DNA of 64,000 bases from Lonicera japonica (GCA_021464415.1 CM038463.1:6742754-6806753); one strand, 5' to 3'. Positions 11,136 to 22,680 are shown, counted from the first letter of the stretch. Translations and numbers: made by a program. Notes: a model not told the origin generated them from the letters alone.

Positions 11136-13837
11136 ATGAAAAAAATCCAAAGATTTTTTGGGAGAGCTAGCATCTCGAGTCCTCCCGATGAAGGTGGGTC
11201 TAGTATAGGGGTGTTGTCAAAAATCCGAAAACCGAACGAACGAATCGAATCGATCCGTTGCGATCCGAAATTTTCCGAACCGAAAAAAAAAACCGAAACC
11301 GAAATCGATTGATTTGGGTCGGTATGGGTTGGGGATTCGGGTCCCCGAATTGGACCGAAAAAACCAAATCTTTTAAAAAAAATATTTGCTAACTTAATGT
11401 AATTACTTAAGTTGTCTTATAATACGTTGAAAAAAAAGATTAAACTTTCTTACAACATTTACATTATATAAATGACCCAACCCTATGGATTATTTACATT
11501 TATAAATAATTACTTAAGCTAATTATTAAAATAAATACATTATATAATTTTTTTGTAGCGCCTTTTGAGTGAATTTATATTTTTAGTGCAATTTTGAACT
11601 AAAGTTTTAACAATACAAAAAAAAACGAATGGGACCGAACTGGACCGAAACCGAATAATTTGGGGAGGGTTTGGGTTTCATAGGTACGAAAACCAAAACC
11701 GAACCGAACCGAAACCGAACTATAAAGTTTGGGGAGGGTTTGTGGTACCTTAGTTTCTACCCCAACCGAAACCGAAAACACCCCTAGTCTAGTACATCTG
11801 CTGCAACGCCTAGTACATCTGCTGCTAGGCCTAGTTCTGCACAACGGAGATCAACCGAACGTCGTACTTAGCCTGAAAATTATGAAACTCCTACTATCCA
11901 GCCATCAAGTATATCTTTCCCCTTTGCTAATTATAGAAGGGCTATTAATAATGGAAAACATATTTGGAGAATGAAGAGAACAGCTGAAGGTAGTTTATTC
12001 TACATAAAGGTCAACCTGGCACCAGGCAAGTGGAATATATAAAAGGCTATCACGAGATGCAGATGTAGAAATGTTGCTTGATAATTCTGGATTGTGTAAT
12101 TTATTTAAACGATAAATGCCAAATTCCGATCGTACTGTAGTTGAAGCTTGCTGTCGAAGTTGGTGGGACACCACCCATACATTTCACCTGCCTACATGCG
12201 AGTTAGGTTTCACACCACTTGATTTCACCGTGTTAACATGTACACATATCAACTTTGTATACATATAACACATATTTTGTATGTAAAAAAAAATATAAAT
12301 TCTATTTATATATTAATATAATAAATTTAATTGAATATATTGTAACTTTTATTTTTAATAAGAATTCCCATTGGGGGTGACAAATTACCGCTTCCTCAAG
12401 TACATGAAGATTTGACATTGACGGCTGAAAACGGGATACTAACTACTTATTTTCCATATTTTTTAGATGAAATAGATTCCGGAGCAGTAAAAGGTTCTTT
12501 TATCGCCGCATATCTTGGAAGTGACGATATAATATAAGCTATTGGGGCAGATGGTGTGGCTAGATTATTCATATTCTATATTTTAGGGTATGTATTTTTT
12601 CTCAACGGTAATAGTAGTTGCCCAATATTTTGGGCAAACTATGTCATCGATGTCGAAAATATTAGCCGCTACGACTGGGGATCAGCTATTTTGGCCAAAA
12701 TGTATTCAGGCCTTAATGTTGCATCTCGAAGATTAATTAAAAGCTTAAATTTCTTTTGGCAGCCAATTGGGGTACATATTTCGTTTTAAATATGACTTGT
12801 GTCCCTCCTTTTTTTACATTAAATTTATATTTGCATTTGCGTAATTTAATACTTTTTTAAATAAAATGCAGTTCTTTTTTATGAGTACATGGCAACCCAA
12901 TGTCCGCAGTTTATAACCAGAGCATCTCTACTTTGGCATAGAATTCATCGATGGAGTTTGGAAAATGTAGAGACTGCGAAAAATTTAGTCAGGTTCAATC
13001 TCGATATTGCGGACCAACAATTGGAGATGCGTTCAATGCAATATATTATTTGGCAACCCCACACAAATGATTTGGCAATGCAATTTTCGATACAACAAAT
13101 TTCGTTACACCTTTCACGATGCAGTTATTTATTACTCGATCCCCAAATCGGAGGACAATGGTATTTTGGCGAACGGTGCTACCGGCAAATTTTTGGAGGA
13201 ATTGCGATTCTTAACGATCCTCCAGTTAAAATGACCAAGATCCCTCGAGATGTTTTTAATCATTATGCCCAATATGGTTGGGATCTATGTATTATGTTCC
13301 TTTCTGAAGCGACGAAAGAACTTTATGAAGAATATTGGACATATGTTTCTGGCGGACCATCATTACCACCAATCGGTAGAGGGGTTAATATTGACGTTGT
13401 TGGATATGCGGCATTGGTAGGCCGTGATGTTGAAATGCCATGTACGCCACAAGAGGTGGTAGGAGGGGTTTATAACAGTCAAGGTGGTTCTTCCCCGTCA
13501 CAACCATTTGCTTCACAACCGGTTAGTCCTGATTGGAGTTATACCATTTGTACTTCAAATTGTGAAACAATTCAACTATCTTTGCCACGAGATAAACCTT
13601 TAATAGAGGCCCCACCAGCTATGACGCAGTTCGCGTGGTATATGGCGAAATCTTTTCATAGACGCAATGAATTGTACAATCCAATTAAAACATCAATTAT
13701 TCATGCATTCAAGTGAAATGGCATAACAATTGAAGGAAAAAGATCGTCAAATAAAGGAAAAAGACGCCGAGATAGAATGGTTGCGTGAGGAGAACTCTCA
13801 ATCATATTCACAATGGCCTAGCCTTGATGATAATTAG
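11136..13837 (+). pseudogene. Plant mobile domain (PMD, MAIN/MAIL-like) gene inside the Harbinger element, decayed
   Basis: The first ATG (11,136) follows a likely leader intron (donor near 10,627, acceptor CAG at 11,128-11,130). A Ser/Ala/Pro-rich N-terminus is interrupted by the hAT MITE. PMD hallmarks follow in order: THTFHLPTCELGFTPLDF (about 12,178-12,230), RIPIGGDKLPLPQ (about 12,363), a block ending RYDWGSAILAKMY (about 12,670-12,710) and, in the open 12,889-13,716 frame, an arm with a QYIIWQPH motif. A coiled-coil tail (EKDRQIKEKDAEIEWLREEN) ends at TAG 13,837. Several in-frame stops and one frameshift kill it. PMD proteins such as MAIN/MAIL1 act in silencing and genome stability, and PMD is known from plant transposons. 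A TATA-like TATTTAAA (about 10,492) suits its promoter. Confidence 0.8.
11206..11786. mobile_element. hAT MITE in the PMD first exon, TSD GTCTAGTA
   Basis: Ends TAGGGGTGTT and AACACCCCTA are inverted, and the 8-bp repeat GTCTAGTA lies on both sides (11,198-11,205 and 11,787-11,794). Inside both ends are runs of CCGAAACCGAA / TTCGGTTCGG, the common theme of this plant hAT MITE family. It breaks the serine-rich N-terminal coding region. Confidence 0.9.
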
Positions 13838-14165
13838 TTATATTATGTTATTTAAGTATGTCATTGTAATTTTTATATTTAGTGTTTTAAGTTGTTGGAA
13901 AATTGTTCGGACCATTTATTTATTATGTTAAATATTGCAAGTTAATTATGCGCACTGTTTTAATTGTCAACATATCGTTTATATATATAGTATCTTTTTA
14001 AAAAACATTTAAATAAATTAACAAAGAGGAAAACATAAACTATTAAAAATTTAAAGGTCAAAAACTATTAAATAATATATATATATATATAACTTTGGAA
14101 TATATGAATCAGGAAATGAACAGGGTAAAAAATATAAACTATTAAAAAATCTAGGGTCAAAAACA

Positions 14166-14170
14166 CAATA

Positions 14171-14250
<80 letters not shown>

Positions 14251-14267
14251 TATTATTATTATTATAT
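14166..14267. repeat. (ATT)n microsatellite
   Basis: About 100 bp of uninterrupted or nearly uninterrupted ATT/TTA trinucleotide lies between the PMD and transposase genes of the Harbinger element. The poly-isoleucine reading frame on the minus strand is an artefact of this repeat. Confidence 0.95.
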
Positions 14268-14626
14268 AAATGCTTTTGTCTACATACATAAAGACAATTA
14301 CTCAATTGAAAAGCTGTCTACCCGCGTGATGAAGATTTTAATACTGTCAGGCAGAAATATCCTTTATCTTTTGTGTGATGAAGCTGTACTTTTGTAAAAA
14401 ATTAGTCTTCTGCGAGTTTATCTTTTGCGTAAAAATAAAGAAAGGAATAATGTCAGTCTGGCAAAATATTTTTATTGATTCCTCTTGTCCACGCCACCTA
14501 CAATGAATTCTATAGACCATCTTCTATAAATCATACAATTCTTTCAAATGATATTCTTCAACACAATTTCTCCGTTTATCTTTTCAAATAGCATGATTTT
14601 CTTATAAAATTTATTAGAAATAAATT

Positions 14627-15952
14627 ATGTCTACTTCAAGTTCAAGAGATTTTTATAGGCAAAATACAATAGATGAAGAAATAATTTTGTTATCTCAACA
14701 AATGACAAACTTAAATGAAGATGATGACGATGATGAAGATGTTGCATATAATGAAACGAGGAGGTAAAATGATATCTCTAATATTAATACTTTGGAAACA
14801 ACTGAAGTATCTATAAAAAGATATAAATATTGAGAAAGACAGGCTGTTCATTTAAGGATTTAGAAAGAGTATTTTGCTGAAAATCCAGTTTATCCTGAAA
14901 CAGATTTTCGGCGTAGATTTCGAATGCGGCGGCCACTTTTCAACCGTATTCTAGAAGCCGTGGCGAACTACGATTACTATTTCGTTCAAAAATATGATGG
15001 TTTAGGCTGTCTTGGTTTATCCCCCCCACAAAAAAATTATTGTAGCACTCCGACATATGTTTTATGGGGCATGTGCCAATATATGGGGAGAATACCTTGC
15101 AATAAGTGAGTCGACTTCGATAGCATCATTAAAACGATTTTGTAGTGCTATTATTAATGTATTTGGCAGTGAGTACCTGAGAGCGCCTACAACAACAGAT
15201 GTGCAGCGTCTTTCAACTGAAAATCCAGCTCGTGGATTCCCTGGAATGCTTGAAAGTATTGATTGCATGCATTGGACGTGGAAGAATTGTCCTAGTTGCG
15301 TGGCAAGAATCATATCGTGGTCATAAGCACACGCCAACAATAATATTATAAGCTATTGCCTCATACGACACTTGGATATGCAATTCATATTTCGGTATGC
15401 CATATGCGAATAATGATCTAAACGTGTTGGCGAGATCAAATGTTTTTGAAGATCTATTACATGGTAGATCTCCACCCGTCAACTATGAAATAAACGGCAA
15501 TGAGTATAGTATGGGATATTATTTGGCTGACGGTATATACCCGAGCTACGCCACTATTATCAAAAGTATGAAAAGACCTAATTCAGAGAAAGATAAAGTA
15601 TTTTCAGCCACACAAGAGAGTGTTAGAAAGGACGTAGAACGGGCATTAGAAATTCTACAAGCCCGATTCACTATCATAAGGCAACCCAGTATATTATGGA
15701 ACGAAGCAGCGTTAAGCAGCATAATGCAAGCATGTATAATATTGCACAACATGATTATAGATGATGAAAGGAGAATAGATTGGGAATGTGAGTACGATCA
15801 AATTGAAGAACTTCCACCGTTACAGGAGAGATCCTACGGTGGTCTTTAATAATTATATGCATCGTCGTAATGAGATGACTAATTCTAGCACGCGTAATCG
15901 TTTGCGTGCAGATTTAGTAGAACACATATGGGAAATTCATTATGAATCGTAG
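14627..15952 (+). pseudogene. PIF/Harbinger transposase (DDE_Tnp_4 / Plant_tran family), decayed
   Basis: ATG 14,627 starts an acidic N-terminus. Family blocks follow: YFAENPVYPETDFRRRFRM, LFNRILEAV, the SIASLKRFCSAIINVFG helix region and GMLESIDCMHWTWKNCP. Catalytic residues are visible: first Asp in ESIDCMHW (codon 15,261), second Asp in NDLNVL (15,415) and Glu in RKDVERALEILQARF (15,637). The C-terminus ends at TAG 15,950-15,952 (...HIWEIHYES). Stops at about 14,766, 14,833 and 14,860 and frameshifts at homopolymers near 15,030 and 15,300 inactivate it. The intact enzyme would cut and rejoin the element at TTA/TAA targets together with ORF1. Confidence 0.9.
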
Positions 15953-16070
15953 TTTTGTGTGTTTCATATATCTAATGTGTTTTTACAACTTCTTTTATGC
16001 CATTCTAATGTATTTTCTATCTTTAAAATTCCCTGGCAATCGTATTTTCATGTTTTATCTTTGTTATTAT

Positions 16071-16190
16071 GTGAGTTAATCATATTTTAATGTATTGTAT
16101 TTCTTATAATGTGAGTTAATAATATTTTAATGTATTGTATTTGGTATAATGTGAGTTAATCATATAAAAATGTATAGATAATTATTTTAA
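16071..16190 (+). repeat. Three-copy 40-bp tandem repeat
   Basis: GTGAGTTAAT recurs at 16,071, 16,111 and 16,151 in a 40-bp unit (GTGAGTTAATCATATTTTAA plus TGTATTGTATTTCTTATAAT). A single related GTGAGTTAAT occurs near 10,755. It lies between the transposase and the acidic ORF. Confidence 0.85.
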
Positions 16191-16510
16191 ATGGTTCATG
16201 CTTTTAATCATTTTTTTAAAGGTTAATTAAAAAAAATAGTATTGTAAACTATTAATTGTATGACTTGTATAACATCACTGAAAATGTAAGTGTAATGGCA
16301 AGTATCAGCATTACTATACTCCTGGATTTTCATGTACTTACTTTTTTTTATCTCCTTTGATATTTTTCCTAGATTTTCTTATCCTTTTGAATTTTTTAAA
16401 CACCTCGGGAGACGTTCATATCCTCTTAGAGATTTTCCCTAGATTTTCTTATCCCATTAGATTTCTTATCAGATTTCTTATCCTCTTATATTTGTTAGGA
16501 TATTTTCATC

Positions 16511-16522
16511 TATAAATAAATA
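16511..16522 (+). promoter_or_regulatory. TATA box of the small acidic ORF
   Basis: CTATAAATAAAT lies about 70 bp upstream of the ATG at 16,585. This is suitable spacing for a pol II promoter and supports treating the downstream ORF as a gene. Confidence 0.45.
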
Positions 16523-16584
16523 TGACATTCACTGACTTATTCACACAACTGTCCATCTTGTTTGGTGAAAAATAAGTAATTAGT

Positions 16585-17145
16585 ATGGATGAGGAAATAG
16601 AAGAAAAATGGAAGGAAATAACAGCAACTTATGAAGATGGTGGTAAAATAAGCCCACGTGTATTTGAAACAAAAAAACTTTAGAAGACTCATCTATCTCG
16701 CTGGGTTAAAAAAAAACTAAAACTGTATAGAGGAGGAGGAGGAGAGTGGTGAGACAAACATTTCTGGCAATATGTCCCAATAGAGTTATTCTAAACTTTG
16801 TTGAAAAATCCAGAATTCGATCCTAGGTATCGGTTACTACCTTCTTTAGCCGCTCGAACATCAATTTTTGTACTTTTACAACGACGAGCTGAAGAATGTA
16901 GAAGGGTCGCAAAACACTAGGCTCAACTAAGGCGTATAAATCCAGGTTTAGTATTTAATGAGGATATTTTCCCTTGAGATTGGGAAAACCACACGTTTGA
17001 AGAATATGAAATTGAGGAGTCTAAAACATATCCAGATGATGTTTCTTCATCCGACGAAGATGACTCGATATATAATTATCTTTTAAAGATAATGTATTAT
17101 GTATGGTATTTTGTTCTGTATGAAATGAAACTTGTTATCTTTTAA
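16585..17145 (+). pseudogene. Unrecognised small acidic ORF of the Harbinger element (187 codons, five stops)
   Basis: From ATG 16,585 one frame runs 187 codons to TAA 17,143 without any frameshift, broken only by five nonsense codons (near 16,681, 16,750, 16,792, 16,918 and 16,975). The restorable features are an E/K-rich start, a basic RRAEECRRVAKH stretch, LRRINPGLVFNEDIFP and an acidic tail EEYEIEESKTYPDDVSSSDEDD. I do not recognise a family. It is transcribed towards ORF1 (convergent). A rearranged relative occurs on the minus strand at about 31,748-31,360 beside an ORF1 remnant, which argues that it is a genuine component of this transposon lineage. Confidence 0.55.
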
Positions 17146-17639
17146 AATAACAGTGCAAACCAAAAATAAAATAAATAACATTGTATATAACAAGTAAATT
17201 ACCTTAAAATAAAAGCGCATTACAGGCATAAAATTAAAACCACATTGGAGAATTTAAAAATATTAGTATTCAATTCAGATTTTAAAAGATAACTGATAAA
17301 ATTCGTATTCTGTTAAGTCTATGGAAAATAATAGTATTTTAATGCATGGATTCTTTGGTATTTTTTGTTCTGATTTTAATGAAATGAATTACTTAAAGTA
17401 ACATTATCAAAAATTAAAGGCAATTAACGAAATACATTATAAAAATTCATACTGTACCCACAAAATTAGCAAACCGATAATTATAACCATTTGAAATTAT
17501 GTTAATGCGCGTGATAACCACACTTTATAGGGACGAAGAATAAATTATAATGTGTTCATCACAAGTTCTTAAAAGAATTAGAAATCCATCTGAAATCTCT
17601 GGGTAAGTGAGAAGATTTATGGATTTTTATGTATAAAAA

Positions 17640-17890
17640 AGGCTTTACAATCCACCAAAATCCACCACTAATTAAAATTCTACTAAGTCATTAGACTTTT
17701 GAATACCATAAGATTTAGATTGATTTTTTAAAATCTCAATTGAATACATCAAGATTTTAAAAGACTTTTTAAAATCTCAATTGAATACATCAAGATTTTA
17801 AAAGACTTTTTTAAATCTTAATTGAATACCCATGAACTTTAAAAGTCCATTAAAATCCTATAGATTCTAAATTCAATACACCCCCCTAAG
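17640..17890. repeat. MITE-like segment with direct repeats
   Basis: A unit of about 42 bp (AAATCTCAATTGAATACATC plus AAGATTTTAAAAGACTTTTT) is repeated twice near 17,729-17,812 with a third degenerate copy after it. The right tip TTCAATACACCCCCCTA looks like the end of a known style of plant MITE (GGGGGTGTATTGAA tips). The left end cannot be located. Confidence 0.4.
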
Positions 17891-17934
17891 ATAACATTCA
17901 CAAATCCATAAAATAAATTAATTAAAAACACAAC

Positions 17935-18949
17935 TCAGAAGTACTGATTGCCAGGATAGTTCTGCTCTGATTGTTGGCGTCTTCGGTTTAGAAATCTTGA
18001 AGACGGTAATTGTACAACTCCCGTTGTTGGTCACTCATACGCGTTAAATCCATTGACATTAATGCATTTTCTTCAGCAAAATCTACTTCCCTGTTTCGTC
18101 TTACCTCCTCAAGGATATTTCTTTGTCTTTCTTCTTCTAGAAAATTTTCTAAATGAGACATGTGAAGACGAATTTCTTCATTAGCTTTTGCATTCAATGG
18201 AACATTTTCTTCGTACATTTTATTAAATGCTTCTGATCTCTCTAATTCTGCCCTTTTAGAAGCTAATAATTTATCTTTTTCCTTTTTTTTTTGTCCAACT
18301 TTGCTGCATTTCTTCCTATTGGTCGGTTTGCATCAGGGCCTTCAATGGTAATCAGGGAAGAATCGTCCCCTATGTTAATCGAAGAACCAATGCTATCTTC
18401 TGATGGACCATAGCGAGAGCGTTGACTGTTTGAAGATATTGTTTTTAAACTAAAACACTGGTGGTCTTTCAAAATTTGATAACAATGATCAAAATTAAAA
18501 GCTTTACCATTTTCTAAATGGTATGCTCTTTGAGCTTCCCTGATCTGTATTAAATAAATTCCAAAATAAACAATAAGTACAACGATATAAAAATTTAAAA
18601 AAAAATTATTTTTAAAATTATAAATATCAATTAATATATAAAACATAAAATAGAAAATTACCCAATCCATTTCGTTGGTTCCGCTGCCAGCATTACTCAT
18701 TGCGTGCAATAATTTTAAAATATAAATTCCAACAGCTTTAGTAATTACGGAAAATCGCGATTGAATAGATGATTGTGTCCTTCGATGTAAAACTTTAGGT
18801 TGCTCATGGTATTTGACAGTAATAACTTGCCACAAGCTATCCAAAGATTGATTAGTACCTTGAATTGAATCAACACTTACAATAAGATAAGCACGACATA
18901 AAGCTTCATCTTTAAAAACTTGAATATTTTCTCCTCGATTCTTATACAT
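17935..18949 (-). pseudogene. Harbinger ORF1 (Myb/SANT-like, NAM-associated type), decayed
   Basis: Exon 1 (18,949-18,662) encodes FKDEALCRAYLIVSVDSIQG...NQSLDSLWQVI, the Myb/SANT-like DNA-binding start typical of Harbinger ORF1. An intron with GT (18,661) and AG (18,545) leads to exon 2 (18,544-17,935). Exon 2 has the NGKAFNFDHCYQILKDHQCF block, a basic KKKRKK stretch and a glutamate-rich helix. A one-base shift in the poly-A run near 18,280 and another near 17,990 break the frame. The restored end would be RRRQQSEQNYPGNQYF. In Harbinger elements ORF1 partners the transposase and recruits it to DNA. A TATA box (CTATAAATAAG on minus, near 19,055) lies upstream. Confidence 0.8.
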
Positions 18950-19084
18950 AATGAAAAAAAATTATAAATTGAGTTTATTGAGAGAAGAGAAAATAAAATT
19001 TTTTTTTTAATGAAAGATATCAACCTGTGAAAGTTTAGAAAATTTTGGGACTTATTTATAGTTTTAAAAAGTTAAAAAAGAGCC

Positions 19085-20612
19085 TGTTGGTCGGATTTCA
19101 ACCCTAGAGGGGGGGTGAGTAGGGTTTAAGAACTTTAATGTGGAATTAAAAACTTTTCTAACAATGTTTAAGTAAAGCAAATTTACTAAACAAATATATC
19201 AAGGAATGTAAGCACATAAACAATTAAATAAACAATCTCAAGATTAAACAATCAACAATAAAGAGATTGAGTAAGAAAGATTGAACCGATTTGAAGTCCA
19301 ATGCTTTTTGTCCACACGGTTTTGGTTTACCAAACCATAATCCGCGCTCGGTTAGTTCCCCGAGAATTTCCACTAATTTCAATCTCCTTCCGGGTGAAGA
19401 TTAAACCACTACAAGTGTATTCTTCTCACACACTCTACAAGGGTTGCTACACCACAACACTCTCACAAGACACCCTCTTGCTAACCTTGTGAAATTTACC
19501 TTTCACAAAAACTAAACAAGAATTTACTTTCTTATTTTTCCTATGAGATTTACCTCTCACAATTTGAATACTAAATTGTTTGGTGATTCACACCAATTTA
19601 CAATAACTCTCTAAAGTGTGTAAAGAATACAATTTGAAGCTCACACTAGAGTTATCCTATTTGATCAAGATGATATAGCTCAAAAGATTAATGATTGATC
19701 AAAAATAATTTCTTGAATCTTTAGATATTGAAGATAGATGAAGTATAGAGTATAAGAGTGATTCAAGTTGTTCAAAATGTGTCTTGGATAGTGTATATAT
19801 AGTCCCAAAAGTGATATATCCATTTGTGAGGTTTGGTAGAAGTTTGGTACCAAAAATGGAAAAAAATCAGAAATCCAATGACTATATTCTGGGCCATCAG
19901 TCGACTGAGTGGGCCTTAGTCAACTGAGGACAAGCCATCAGTCGATTGATGGACCAGACTGCCCATCAGGCCATAAGGCCAAAAATCCCAATTTTTGTAC
20001 TTTTGCATTTAAGCTCTGAAATCAATTCTAATGCTTTGGGGACCTTAAAAATAAGTTCCGAAGACACCTATTTTAGGAAAAATTCAAAATAATGATCATT
20101 TGAATTTAATATGAATTTATTTGAAAACCGGATTTTTGCAAGAATGATGTTTTCAAAGAAATTTTGATTCAAACTGATTTTAATCAATCTAAGAATGTTA
20201 TATCAATGTATATGAGCTATATAATCAATCAATTAAGAAACTTTACATTAATCCTAAGCAAACACTCAATTACCGAATATGTGAGTCTTCGAATGCTTCG
20301 ATTTGTTTGTTTAAATTGAATCTTCCTTGAAACTTTTTCCTTGAAGCTTTGGCATATGATCATTGATCTTTTGTGCTTCATGAAATGCATTGCTAGCATG
20401 TGTGTGATAAAGATGATCTCTTGCTAGTCCAATGCCTCGTTGACTTGATCGGATATTGATTGAATGATCATTGTCAAACTTCGTTTAAGTAATCATGCTA
20501 TTCTTGATTTTTCAAATAATAAAGCTATAATCTTAAATCAAGAACATGTTAAATTACACATGATTGATTTATTGTTATTATCAAAATAAGATTAAGACCT
20601 ACAAGGTCAACA
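19085..20612 (-). mobile_element. Solo LTR, TSD GAGCC
   Basis: On the minus strand the unit runs TGTTGACCTTGTAGG...CCGACCAACA, 1528 bp. It is flanked by GAGCC at 19,080-19,084 and 20,613-20,617. No internal retroelement sequence is attached, so it is a solo LTR left by recombination between two LTRs. It sits about 30 bp upstream of the TATA box of ORF1. The CCTAGAGGGGGGGTGAGTAGG-like patch near its left end is common in plant LTR families; the lineage is not assigned. Confidence 0.85.
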
Positions 20613-20659
20613 GAGCCATTAGGGTCTAACGGGCAGAATTCAAAAATTGCATTTTGGCC

Positions 20660-20745
20660 CCAACCTCACACGATGTACAGTCCATCACGAGAGTGATGAC
20701 TGTGCATCACGCGATGTTCTGTACATCGCGGGGCTCTTATGATCT
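20660..20745. repeat. Harbinger right subterminal CG-rich region
   Basis: It contains CGATGTACAGTCCATCACG, GATGACTGTGCATCACGCGATG and TGTACATCGCG, inverted counterparts of the left subterminal sequence. Similar words occur in the small Harbinger MITE at 42,512-42,840. Confidence 0.6.
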
Positions 20746-20894
20746 TCTATCCATTGCGGGACAAATTGTTTGTCGCCATGCCTTTTTACCATTTCAATGC
20801 CATTTTAGCCAACCATTTTAAAGATTACCATATGCGCTGCAAGCTCAAAAAAGCTAAATTAACCAATTTACAACATGCATTGGAGAGGGTCTTA

Positions 20895-21900
20895 GAGCTC
20901 TATATTATAGCATGGAACCTTCTACATTCCATTATTAGAGCAAAAGAAGAATGAGCTTCATTAGGAAAGCCGTGAACAAGGTTAACCGCTTGCGAGGAGT
21001 CTGTCTCGATTATGATCCTGCCTAAGTTCTGGTTTTTCAGAGAATTTAGAGCTTCCTTGAGAGCTGTGAGTTCCGTACCAAGAGCACTCGTAAAGTTACA
21101 CTAACCAGTAAAGCCCCATATCCAATTGCCCTTATCATCTCTGAGCACCCCTCCATAAGTATTTATGCCATCTCTTATGCTTCCATAAACAATATTCAAT
21201 TTGGAATACCCTGAGGTGGCTTGAACCATTTGCCATTAATATGACACAAATTAAGATGTTAGGAGAGAAACACGGTACAAAAGTTAGAATTCAAAATACT
21301 ACTTATCTTCTTATTGTCCTCTAAATTCTCATTTATCCATTGGTCAATTTAAAGGCTAAAGAACCAAGCACTCTTGCAATTTGGTACAAACGAGTCACAT
21401 ACTTCCTTGGATATGGTGCAGTATCTTAGTAAATGAAGAATTATTTCAGCGTTAGCCCTATATCTGGTACACAGGTCCAACTGCACCAAGCCAATATTAT
21501 TTCTGTACACATTTGTAACCAGAAGCCCAAGCAAAATTAACCAAATAAAAATTCTCAACTTTTGAGGGCACTCCAGTTTCCATATCCATTTCCAATTTAA
21601 CAAGATGGAACTTTCTTCTGTGTCTTTATTAACAAAATCAAACAAAGACTTATCCATAATAATTCCTCATTGTTGCCCTACCTTTCCAGACTTTTATGTA
21701 TTTAACAGTTTCCCCCATGTGAATTTATAACCCATTAATCTACGTTTTAACTTCACCTGACAAATTCGTACGCAATCGACTTAGATCCCAACTACCACTT
21801 TCAGATATTATGTCATTAACATTCACATAATCTCATGGGGTTAATGTCCTTAACAAACGTACATATGGGTTCATTATCAACCCAAATATCAAACTAGATT
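20895..21900 (-). pseudogene. LINE zf-RVT and RNase H domains (decayed)
   Basis: A zf-RVT-type segment (21,657-21,349) contains WKWIWKLECPQKLRIFIW and a C..C...HLLRYC pattern, standard downstream of the RT in plant LINEs. From about 21,190 to 20,895 a diverged RNase H domain follows (GGVLRDDKGNWIWGF-like, then ELTALKEAL and the ETDSSQAV-type block). The frame continues across the Harbinger insertion at 20,891/10,244. Stops are present. Confidence 0.75.
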
Positions 21901-21905
21901 GAGAT

Positions 21906-22427
21906 TGTTGTGCTAAGATAACGTTAGAATAAGCCTTAACACAAGCGTAGGACCGACCGGACAATTATGCGTACAATAATTTAAAAAACAAGCTCCACTG
22001 ATATTCAAGCAATACAAAAAAATAAGAGACTACAAAAGAAAATAACTAACCAAGCACGCAAGCAATTAGGTGGTGTCGGCAAAACCGCCACTAATTCACC
22101 GGGTGATAGCTATTATTGATGAGACTAATTCTGAGTACAACGCACAAAACAAACCCTAGCCTCCAATTAGAGCTCTCAATATTATCTCTAAAATATACTC
22201 TCTAATCTAGCTAGTAAATAATATAACACAACTCATTAATAAACCCTATGACAAAGAGTCTATTTATAGAGTATAAATCGTATGGGTCTAGGATTGCACA
22301 AAGCCAAAACCTACAAGAAATTGGATAATACAAATTTCAACTAGGATTTGGACAATAAAAGGCCAATTAAGAATTGACAATATAAAACCTAATAGGAATA
22401 TTATTCCTATACAGAGCCAAATTTTCA
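21906..22427 (-). mobile_element. Copia 3' LTR
   Basis: It starts TGTTGTGCTAAG and ends AATTTTCA on the plus strand. On the minus strand it is preceded by the purine tract AAAGTGGAGAATT (22,439-22,428). It pairs with the copy at 26,640. Confidence 0.95.
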
Positions 22428-22680
22428 ATTCTCCACTTTGGCGATGTTCCACAAGATCTCAATGCATTACACCATGATCAATTCATCGAATAAGACCCTA
22501 TCACCCATGCCGGTCCCTTAGGACCACCGCCCCTTCGAGGGGCATCAACACAGAAGGACATTGGACTAATGTCGAGCAATGCTTAAACTTGGCCAACGGG
22601 ACAACCTTTGTCAACATATCTGCCAGATTATCTTTGGTGCCTATCTTAACCAGATTTACAACACTGTTTTCAATAATTTT

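Larger units (their letters stand above)
10244..20891 (+). mobile_element. PIF/Harbinger transposon carrying a plant-mobile-domain gene
   Basis: Ends GACCATCTGCAGTGTGTAATG and (inverted) GACCCTCTCCAATGCATG form an imperfect terminal inverted repeat flanked by TTA at 10,241-10,243 and 20,892-20,894, the Harbinger TSD. The insertion splits LINE RNase H cleanly. In order it contains a PMD gene (plus), a DDE_Tnp_4/Plant_tran transposase (plus), a small acidic ORF (plus) and a Myb/NAM-associated ORF1 (minus), all decayed. A hAT MITE (11,206-11,786) and a solo LTR (19,085-20,612) inserted later; without them it would be about 8.5 kb. CG-rich subterminal sequences recur at both ends. Transposase plus ORF1 is the standard two-gene Harbinger layout; the PMD and acidic ORFs are extra. 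Confidence 0.85.

Noticed and set aside
12889..13716. Stand-alone 275-residue protein gene
   Set aside because: The open frame is the best-preserved piece of the decayed PMD gene; it starts in mid-domain and its tail continues in another frame to 13,837.
14051..14305. 84-codon poly-isoleucine ORF
   Set aside because: It is produced by the (ATT)n microsatellite and has no conserved features.
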